From Longimicrobiales bacterium (lineage in GTDB: Bacteria > Gemmatimonadota > Gemmatimonadetes > Longimicrobiales > Gaopeijiaceae), in the NCBI GenBank assembly GCA_028823235.1, contig JAPKBW010000010.1, positions 1 through 64,000 on the forward strand: a stretch of DNA of 64,000 nt, written 5' to 3'. The translations under genes were made by a program, and so were the position numbers. Positions 8,717 to 15,200 of the stretch are shown here, piece after piece; positions within the stretch are counted from its first letter, which is position 1, and the number at the start of each line of letters is the position of its first letter. The notes under the pieces are model-generated. The model was not told the origin of the DNA. It did no database searches and worked only from the letters and a program-made list of their open reading frames with translations.

Positions 8717-8839
8717 GTGAGCGCGCGTCCCGCTGACTCAGACGCTAACGGACCCCGCCTGCCAGAGCCCCACGAGAACTTCAACCTCATCGTTCGGTCT
8801 ACGGTACTCCGAAGATCCAAGCTGCACGGCCTCAATTGA
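8717..8839 (+). CDS. possible 40-residue protein
   Basis: Short frame from GTG 8717 to TGA 8837-8839 with a perfect GGAGG site. The product begins with a polar stretch rich in Ala, Asp and Pro, then PEPHENFNLIVRS, and ends basic (LRRSKLHGLN). No signal peptide, helix or known motif. It could be a genuine small protein or the surviving 5' end of a lost gene. I do not recognise it. Confidence 0.3.
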   Translation: MSARPADSDANGPRLPEPHENFNLIVRSTVLRRSKLHGLN

Positions 8840-9088
8840 TGACCGCGCGCAGCCGCGCGCGACCCGACCGCAGAATTGATGTGTCCGCTAGGTCATGCGA
8901 AAAACTAGGTCCCATAGACTAGACGGAAACACTACGCCTTGCGGCCCCTCTCAAGTTAGCGCCCTTGCTCATGCAGCATGCGGTCGACGATGGGCGCACT
9001 TACCCGACAACCCGTCGGATACGGTGGGGGACGCTCTCAGTGTCCCAACACTCCTCCCAACATCCCCCTCCCCAGACTTCGTCTCGAC
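8840..9088. other. non-coding stretch
   Basis: No frame here reads like protein. It contains an alternating CGCGCGC repeat pair near 8843-8860 that could fold as a hairpin but lacks a T run, and no promoter I would defend. It ends at the stop of the OsmC gene on the other strand. Confidence 0.4.
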
Positions 9089-9553
9089 CTAGTTCTCCAA
9101 AAACTCCACCGACCAGGTAATCTCCACTGAGTCCTTGATCGACTGCGCCGTGGGGCACTTGCTCACGTGAGTCTCCAAGGCCCGAGACACCTTGTCCTCC
9201 GGGGCTTCTGAGGGCAGACGGATCGTATAGTGCATATGGATCTTCGTCAGCAGAATGATCCGTTCTACGACCTCATTCGTGCCTTCAGCCGTACAGCTGA
9301 TATCACCATTCGGAACCGTAATCCCGCGCACCTCCAGTGCGCCATTGAGTGTCCCGAGTAGTCAGCCGGCGGCTGCCGCGACGAGATAGTCGACGGGCAG
9401 CGGTAGGTTCGGCTGGGAATCCATGCCGTAGTGAGCTTTGATGGGGCCGTGAATTCCGAACTCCAGTTCGGTCCCGTCTTCGAGCGTGCCGCGCCGGTGC
9501 AGTCCGTCGACCTTGTCGACCGTTGCCCGCGCGATGTAGAGAGGTTCACTCAT
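9089..9553 (-). CDS. OsmC-family protein, probable selenoprotein (UGA at the catalytic Cys codon)
   Basis: 154 codons read through one in-frame TGA at 9364-9362 (codon 64). Residues 1-63 (MSEPLYIARATVDKV ... PLPVDYLVAAAAG) and 65-154 (LLGTLNGALEVRGI ... WSVEFLEN) are the two halves of one OsmC/Ohr-like domain in the same frame with no gap. In OsmC proteins the residue after the AAxAG helix turn is the peroxidatic Cys, and the second conserved Cys is present here as Cys133 (SKCPTAQSI). The single stop thus falls exactly on the catalytic thiol, the hallmark of selenocysteine, and a SECIS-like hairpin follows. OsmC-like selenoproteins are known from marine metagenomes. Expected role: thiol/selenol-dependent reduction of organic hydroperoxides. 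The ATG overlaps the end of the upstream gene. Confidence 0.8.
9326..9342 (-). promoter_or_regulatory. candidate bacterial SECIS element
   Basis: On the minus-strand RNA, GCGCAC (9342-9337), loop UGGAG (9336-9332) and GUGCGC (9331-9326) form a perfect six-pair stem with a five-base loop. The loop begins 26 bases after the UGA, inside the roughly 16-37 base window reported for bacterial SECIS elements, and has G as its second base, as the rule requires. It would recruit SelB with Sec-tRNA. It lies within the coding sequence, as bacterial SECIS elements do. Confidence 0.7.
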
Positions 9554-9823
9554 TTCTGCGTTGCGTCTCCTGACGGGTGTAGTGGCGTCGGACACCAGAG
9601 GCGAGCTCCGTAGCCAACTGGCCTAGCTCATCGCTTATGCCACGAGCGATGTCCTCGGGAGGAATCGAGTCGGTGCCGAGAACGAAGTCAAAGCTGTTCC
9701 GCTCCAGGCGCCCGAGGCATCGAGTCGGATTGGATCCAACGAAACGTCTACCTGAAGATCGCGGCCGTCGGAGTCGCGGCGGACTTCGATGCTGGGTCGG
9801 CGGGAAGAAATCGACATGCTCAC
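9546..9823 (-). pseudogene. small hypothetical gene with one frameshift, upstream of the OsmC gene
   Basis: From ATG 9823 the frame reads a short soluble protein (MSISSRRPSIEVRRDSDG, then LQVDVSLDPIRL). Around 9715-9735 the coding character moves to the next frame, which continues ERNSFDFVLGTDSIPPEDI, then ISDELGQLATELASG, and ends in TGA at 9548-9546. Joined, this gives about 90 residues. The corrected end overlaps the OsmC ATG by eight bases, so the two were or are translationally coupled. I do not recognise the family. The lesion is a single one-base indel, so an assembly error is a real alternative to decay. Confidence 0.45.
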
Positions 9824-9868
9824 GAAGTGAACTTACATCCTCAACTGTCGGAAGGCATTGCCCGCATG

Positions 9869-10069
9869 CTATCCCCCTGGTGTGGGCTCCTCATCCTGGA
9901 ACCCCACACACCGGAGAACCGGAAGTGGGGGGTACCGCCGATATCGTTGATCCGTGCTGGCGCGCTCGCAAAGATAGAAACGTGACCCGCGGCGGTTGCC
10001 CGTGATCCGGTGGTGCTTGCACGTGACACACAGGCCGATCCGGCGCCGAAGTCGTTCCGCGTCGGTCAC
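9869..10069 (-). CDS. 66-residue four-cysteine protein linked to pgeF
   Basis: Small basic protein that starts at a GTG overlapping the pgeF stop (GTGA), so it is translated with it. Cysteines occur as CVTC (14 and 17), in YLCERA (34) and in LRCVGF (54), with KHHRITGNRRGSR between the first and third. The spacing suggests a single zinc site, and the Arg-rich middle could bind nucleic acid or phosphate (inference). No known name. Overlap and length consistency make it a real gene rather than a chance frame. Confidence 0.6.
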   Translation of the reverse strand: MTDAERLRRRIGLCVTCKHHRITGNRRGSRFYLCERASTDQRYRRYPPLPVLRCVGFQDEEPTPGG

Positions 10070-10902
10070 GTCACGTCGTCCGGATGTCTCGAGCCCCTAG
10101 GCATGCGCTTCGCTATGTAACCGACCTGCCGACAGGCGTCTCCGCTTCGGTGGGAGAAGAGATTACTCGCGGAGCACTTGGTGCAATGTGTGGAGATGGT
10201 GATCTGCTCCTTCGGGACGCCACTCTTCGTCGCCCGCGCCGCGAGGACCCCCCTCAGGTCGATCGGTCGGGAAGCGTCGGGCACCATTTGGCCAAGCGCC
10301 TTGAAGACCTCCGGTCCCACCTCGTAACACGCGTCGCAAATCGCGGGGCCCAGGTGCATGTGCAGATCGGCAATCGCTGAATCGAACCGGCTCACGAACC
10401 CATCTAGTCCTGTCTCGAGAACACCAGCTGCAGCGCCTCGCCACCCAGCATGTACCTCGCCAACCGTCTCTGTAACAGGATCTACGAGAAAAACCGGGAC
10501 ACAGTCAGCGGTGGCTACAGTTACAAGGACCCCGGCTTCATCGATGACCTGGCCGTCGCAGGGCTCGCTGAGAATCGGAGGCTCGGCGGGACCGATGGAG
10601 TCGCCATGCCGTGACGAATGCAGAAACACGTCGGCGCCGTGTACCTGACGCTGGTGCCAGGCGGCATAGCATCCCGTTCGCCTGACCAGATTCTGCCAGT
10701 TGCTGCGCACGACCGGTTCGGAGCTGCCACTGCTGAAAAGGCCGAGGTCGAAAGGTGCCGCGCCGCGGCCTCGCGTGGTCGTCCCCTGGACCAACCACGG
10801 GAAGCGATCCACCCATTCCGGGTGGACCAGGGCCGGCACTTCCTCGAGTACGAATTCAGTCACGCGCCTGATGCCACCGTGATCTCCTACGGGCCTAGTC
10901 AT
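10066..10902 (-). CDS. pgeF: laccase-domain purine nucleoside phosphorylase / peptidoglycan editing factor
   Basis: COG1496 (YfiH) family. Conserved signatures: HQRQVHGADV near the N-terminal third, TADCVPVFLVDP, GEVHAGWRGAAAG, and HLGPAICDACYEVG. His and Cys in the VHGAD, ADC and HAGWRG motifs form the zinc site. The family includes enzymes with purine nucleoside phosphorylase/adenosine deaminase activity and E. coli PgeF, which removes wrongly incorporated residues during peptidoglycan synthesis. I use ATG 10902; TTG 10944 is a poorer option. Divergent from sucA, with about 110 bases between starts that must hold both promoters. Coupled to a four-Cys mini-protein. Confidence 0.85.
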   Translation of the reverse strand: MTRPVGDHGGIRRVTEFVLEEVPALVHPEWVDRFPWLVQGTTTRGRGAAPFDLGLFSSGSSEPVVRSNWQNLVRRTGCYAAWHQRQVHGADVFLHSSRHGDSIGPAEPPILSEPCDGQVIDEAGVLVTVATADCVPVFLVDPVTETVGEVHAGWRGAAAGVLETGLDGFVSRFDSAIADLHMHLGPAICDACYEVGPEVFKALGQMVPDASRPIDLRGVLAARATKSGVPKEQITISTHCTKCSASNLFSHRSGDACRQVGYIAKRMPRGSRHPDDVT

Positions 10903-11011
10903 GAGCGAAGTTAGGCCAACGCATACGATCCCTCCATGCACCAAGGAAAATGCTTTACTTTAAGCGTCCGCGGGGGCGGAGACCCCTCTTCATTGCTTGG
11001 GCCATCGGACC

Positions 11012-13942
11012 GTGACGGACGACACCCTTTTCGACAGTCTGAACGCCGCCTACGCACAGGCGATGTTCGAAGAATATGCTCGCAACCCGGAGGCTCTGCC
11101 CCCGGAGTGGCGCAAACTCTTTGAGAACGGCGGGAGCTTGGCAATGGCCGAGGGTCTCTTCGTGCCCGAGCAGATGGACACCGGTCGTCCGCTCGACGCG
11201 CCTGTGGCTGCCCCAGCCCCTCCAGTCGCCCAGACGCCGGCAGCGACTACCGCCTCAGCCCCGGCAGATCCGCCCGCGGCTCTTCCACCCGAGCCGTTGA
11301 CCCCAGGCGCAGCACTGATTCCGTCTCAGCTGGACTCCGATTCACAAGCACTCCTGAGGCTACTGCCTGCGGTGTCGCGTGCCACGGCATTGATTCAGGC
11401 ATTCCGAGATCACGGGCATCGGCTGGCTGCGGTCGATCCATTGGGAAGCGAGCCTCCGGGACATCCGCAGCTCTCTCCTGCATTCTTCGGTACGTCTCAG
11501 GAGGAGCTAGGGGCACTGCCAGCCTCGTTGGTCCTGACTGAGAACAGCGACCACGGTGATCGCTCTGTGGCAGACGCCCTCACGGACCTCGGTGAGGTCT
11601 ACGCCGGCTCGATCGGCTACGAGTTCGAGCATCTCGACGACCACGTCACGGTCAACTGGCTCTGGCAGCAGGTCGAGGCTGGGTCCCACCTACCCGAGCT
11701 GACCGCGTCCGACCGACGTGCGCTTCTTCAGCGCATCAGCGAAACGGAAGGTCTCGAGCAGTTCCTGCACCGGACGTATCTCGGGCAGAAACGATTCTCG
11801 ATCGAGGGCAACGACATGCTCGTGCCCATGCTCGACCTCCTGATCGAGGAAGTCGGAAGAAGCGGTGGCCATGACGTCGTCCTGGGGATGGCGCACCGGG
11901 GGCGGCTGAACGTCCTTACACATACCCTTGGCCTGTCGTACGGCGAACTGCTCTCCGAATTCGAGGGACCCTCATTCAAGGGCGGCCAACTCGATGTCGC
12001 GGGCACGGGAGACGTGAAGTATCACCATGGCGCCCGCGGAACGCGGCGTGTGGACGGTGCTGATGTTCGCATCACCCTCGCGCCGAACCCAAGTCACCTC
12101 GAGTTCGTGAATCCCGTGGTTATCGGGATGGCACGAGCGCTTCAGTTTGAGAATCTGGCCAAGGGTGCCGAGCCGGACTTCGACTCGGTAGTACCCGTAC
12201 TCATGCACGGCGATGCAGCTTTCGCAGCCGAGGGCGTCGTCGCCGAGACGCTCAACATGGCTCGCCTGCATGGCTACAACGTCGGTGGGACCATTCACGT
12301 CATCGTGAACAATCAGGTCGGCTTCACCACAGACCCGCGAGACGGACGCTCGACACACTACTCCAGCGATCTCGCGAAGGGCTACGGCATTCCGATCATC
12401 CACGTGAACGCGGATGACCCCGAGGCCTGCCTTGGTGCGATCCGACTCGCGATGGCGTTCCGGCGCGAGTTCCACGACGACTTCGTGATCGACCTCGTCG
12501 GCTATCGCCGACACGGTCACAACGAGGGCGACGAGCCAGCATACACGCAGCCCGTAAAGTACCGGAAGATCACGGCGCATCAGACGGTTCAAGAGCTCTA
12601 CTCGGCCCGACTCATCGACGAGGGCGCGATCAACGATGCTCAGGTCGCTGACATGCGTGCCGCGATTATCGACCAGCTCCGAGAGGTGCAGGACAACGTT
12701 CGCGAGTCGGATCCAGTCGTGGACGACGAGCCCGATGAGAGGCAGGAAGTACCCGTCGTGCCGGAATCGACAGGCGTCGCGCTGGAGGTGCTTGAGAGAA
12801 TCAATAAGGCTACGGTCGACGTGCCGGACGGCTTCACGCCCCATCCCAAGCTGTGGCGGCAACTCGGGCGTCGAGAGAGCGACTTCTCGCCAAATCGCAC
12901 CATCGACTGGGGTTACGCGGAAACGCTCGCCTTCGGCAGCCTGCTGCTGGAGGACATACCCATTCGCTTCACGGGGCAGGACGTGCAGCGGGGCACGTTC
13001 AGTCATCGCCACGTAGTGCTGCACGATTCCAAAAATGGAGACGAATTCGTGCCGCTCGCCGCGATGGCCGGGGCACGCCTCGAGGTGCACAACTCTCCCC
13101 TCTCCGAGACGGCCGTCATCGGTTTCGAGTACGGCTACTCGGTGGCCGCAGACAACGACGTCGTGTTGTGGGAGGCGCAGTTCGGTGACTTCGTGAACGT
13201 CGCCCAAGTCATGATCGACCAGTTCCTTTCGTCAGGTCTGACGAAGTGGGGACAATACTCGCGACTCACCCTGCTTCTGCCTCACGGTCAGGAAGGCCAA
13301 GGGCCCGAGCACTCAAGCGCTCGACTGGAGCGGTTCCTTCAGCTGTGCGCTGAGGACAACATGCGGGTCACCTATCCGACGACTCCGGCCCAGTATTTCC
13401 ACATGCTTCGCCGCCAGGCCCTGCGACGGCCTGAACGACCGATGATCGTGATGACGCCCAAGAGCCTCCTGCGCCATCCGAAGGCGACGTCCACGATGTC
13501 GGAACTCGCGGAGGGCGGCTTCAAGCACGTCCTCGATGACCCGACCACGGAGAGTCTGGATCAGATCACGAGACTCGTGCTTTGCTCCGGGAAAGTCTAC
13601 TACGACATTCAAGGCCATAGCCGCCGGGCGGGCTTGCCGCACGTCGCAGTCGCCCGCGTGGAGCTTCTCTACCCGTTCCCCACCGAAGCGCTCACCGCGC
13701 TCCTCGGGCGCTTCCCCAACCTGAAGGAAGTGGTCTGGGCACAGGAGGAACCGCGGAACATGGGCGGCCTCACGTTCGTGGGCCCGCGTCTTCGGGCCGT
13801 CGTCCCTCGGAAAATCCCACTTGCCTACGCCGCTCGGCCCGAACGGGCCAGTCCAGCTGAAGGGAAGGCGTCGACGCACGCCGCGGCACAGGAAGCCGTC
13901 GTCCTCGAGGCCCTTGGCATCGAGGCGGAGGACGCCGAGTAG
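11012..13942 (+). CDS. sucA: 2-oxoglutarate dehydrogenase E1 component
   Basis: About 976-residue thiamine-diphosphate enzyme that decarboxylates 2-oxoglutarate and passes succinyl to E2 in the TCA cycle. Visible: the E1o N-terminal E2-binding segment (LFDSLNAAYAQAMFEEYARN), an Ala/Pro linker (about 60-105), GMAHRGRLNVL, the ThDP motif with GDAAFAAEGVV and later NNQVGFTT, and the C-terminal transketolase-like portion with HGQEGQGPEHSSAR. I prefer GTG 11012; TTG 10999-proximal at 10997 adds only five residues. The size is normal. Neither E2 (sucB) nor E3 follows, unlike the common sucAB arrangement. Confidence 0.95.
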   Translation: MTDDTLFDSLNAAYAQAMFEEYARNPEALPPEWRKLFENGGSLAMAEGLFVPEQMDTGRPLDAPVAAPAPPVAQTPAATTASAPADPPAALPPEPLTPGAALIPSQLDSDSQALLRLLPAVSRATALIQAFRDHGHRLAAVDPLGSEPPGHPQLSPAFFGTSQEELGALPASLVLTENSDHGDRSVADALTDLGEVYAGSIGYEFEHLDDHVTVNWLWQQVEAGSHLPELTASDRRALLQRISETEGLEQFLHRTYLGQKRFSIEGNDMLVPMLDLLIEEVGRSGGHDVVLGMAHRGRLNVLTHTLGLSYGELLSEFEGPSFKGGQLDVAGTGDVKYHHGARGTRRVDGADVRITLAPNPSHLEFVNPVVIGMARALQFENLAKGAEPDFDSVVPVLMHGDAAFAAEGVVAETLNMARLHGYNVGGTIHVIVNNQVGFTTDPRDGRSTHYSSDLAKGYGIPIIHVNADDPEACLGAIRLAMAFRREFHDDFVIDLVGYRRHGHNEGDEPAYTQPVKYRKITAHQTVQELYSARLIDEGAINDAQVADMRAAIIDQLREVQDNVRESDPVVDDEPDERQEVPVVPESTGVALEVLERINKATVDVPDGFTPHPKLWRQLGRRESDFSPNRTIDWGYAETLAFGSLLLEDIPIRFTGQDVQRGTFSHRHVVLHDSKNGDEFVPLAAMAGARLEVHNSPLSETAVIGFEYGYSVAADNDVVLWEAQFGDFVNVAQVMIDQFLSSGLTKWGQYSRLTLLLPHGQEGQGPEHSSARLERFLQLCAEDNMRVTYPTTPAQYFHMLRRQALRRPERPMIVMTPKSLLRHPKATSTMSELAEGGFKHVLDDPTTESLDQITRLVLCSGKVYYDIQGHSRRAGLPHVAVARVELLYPFPTEALTALLGRFPNLKEVVWAQEEPRNMGGLTFVGPRLRAVVPRKIPLAYAARPERASPAEGKASTHAAAQEAVVLEALGIEAEDAE

Positions 13943-13946
13943 GGCG

Positions 13947-14405
13947 TTGCCCGATTTCTCCCGCATCCTCGGCGCCTTCAGAAAACGAGAGCCGGCCAAG
14001 GCTCGATCCAGCGGTGTGGTCCACCGTGACCCGGAGCACTTCATGGCCTATTTCCATCTGGGTCGGTACTCCGAGCAATTGGGCCGGATAGGTGAAGCTG
14101 TCATGTACCACAGGGCGGCAGCAGAGCTCTCGGGACGTGCTCCCTGCCTGATCCGCGTTTCTTGGACTGGTCCTCGTACTCGTCGGAGACCGGAACGAAG
14201 GGGAAGACATCGCGAACGACTTGGAGCGCTCCTCATTCGCCTGCGCCGAGTGGACGAGGGTCTCGCGTGGCTGGAAACGGCACTAAGGGCGAAGGAAGAG
14301 CTTCTTCTCCTTATAGATACTCCGTGGCTCCCTCTCCCCGAAGTCCGGCATACGAAGCGCTTCCGATCTTTGTGCGCACGTCTTCCCGAGACTCGCGAAC
14401 GCTGA
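13947..14405 (+). pseudogene. frameshifted TPR-domain remnant
   Basis: Immediately after sucA, one frame reads a tetratricopeptide repeat (FMAYFHLGRYSEQLGRIGEAV, shortened here to the repeat core AYFHLGRYSEQLG). The repeat pattern then shifts to another frame (LGLVLVLVGDRNEGEDIANDL, core GDRNEGEDIANDL at about 14160-14225), and returns to the first frame for VDEGLAWLETALRAKEE and LPEVRHTKRFRSLCARL, the usual tail of large bacterial TPR proteins. At least two compensating indels are needed. The kinase or cyclase domain that normally precedes such repeats is absent. Confidence 0.5.
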
Positions 14406-14421
14406 CTACCTTCTCCGCCCC

Positions 14422-15195
14422 ATGAAACTTCCTTTCAAGCTTGACCGCCCCCTCGTCTTCTTCGACCTCGAGACCACCGGCCTCGACATCAAGAAAGACC
14501 GCATCGTCGAACTGGCGTTCATCAAGTGGACGCCGCACGGCGACGTCCTCGAGCGCGAGCGTCGTTTCAATCCTGAGATGCCGATTCCGGCAGAGGCTAC
14601 GGCGGTTCACGGCATTACCGACGCCGATGTCGCGGACGAGGCTCCCTTCTGCCGCACAGCAAAGTCCCTCGTCGACATGCTCGAAGGCTGTGATCTCGCG
14701 GGGTTTAACGTGCGTCGCTTTGACATCCCAATGCTGATGTTCGAGTTCGACCGGTGTGAGACGAGCTTCTCGATGGAAGGGCGCCGCGTGGTCGACATGC
14801 AAAACATCTTCCACCGTGAGGAGCGTCGTGATCTGTCCGCGGCTGCGCGCTTCTACCTCGACCGCGAGCATGAGGAAGCCCACACCGCCCTGGGGGACAT
14901 CCGGACGTCGGCTGGCGTTCTTGGGGCTCAACTGCTCCGATACCCTGACATTCCTCAGGACCTCGACGGACTCCACGCCTACTGCGAAGAGTACTCCCCG
15001 ACACGGACGGAAGTGGACCGCTGGTTCAGTCCCGAGGCAGAGGGGCGCGTCTTCCGCCGAGGCAAGCACAAGGGGGCCGCGCTGGCCGAGGTGGCCGGCG
15101 AAGCCCCTGACTATTTGAAATGGATGATGAGTGCCGACGACATGGACGAAGACGTCTTGACGATCGTGCGCGCCGCTCTCGCAAAAAAGGACTAA
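14422..15195 (+). CDS. DEDDh 3'-5' exonuclease with ExoX-like C-terminal domain
   Basis: 257 residues. DnaQ-like fold: DLETTGLD (first two acids), TAVHGITDADV, LAGFNVRRFDIPML (third acid) and HTALGDIRTS (His and last Asp of DEDDh). After about residue 200 a second module reads FRRGKHKGAALAEVAGEAPDY and then LKWMM, the small domain found at the end of exodeoxyribonuclease X and related proteins. It should degrade single-stranded DNA 3'-5' in repair or proofreading. It is not embedded in a polymerase. It is followed by the secreted propeller gene after five bases. Confidence 0.85.
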   Translation: MKLPFKLDRPLVFFDLETTGLDIKKDRIVELAFIKWTPHGDVLERERRFNPEMPIPAEATAVHGITDADVADEAPFCRTAKSLVDMLEGCDLAGFNVRRFDIPMLMFEFDRCETSFSMEGRRVVDMQNIFHREERRDLSAAARFYLDREHEEAHTALGDIRTSAGVLGAQLLRYPDIPQDLDGLHAYCEEYSPTRTEVDRWFSPEAEGRVFRRGKHKGAALAEVAGEAPDYLKWMMSADDMDEDVLTIVRAALAKKD

Positions 15196-15200
15196 GAATC

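Noticed and set aside
8843-8860. CGCGCGC-rich inverted repeat as a terminator or recombination site
   Set aside because: No T run and no paired copy elsewhere in the window that I can see.
11972-13207. Antisense frame of 411 codons within sucA
   Set aside because: Shadow of a well-defined gene; composition rich in His, Arg and Val as expected of antisense frames.
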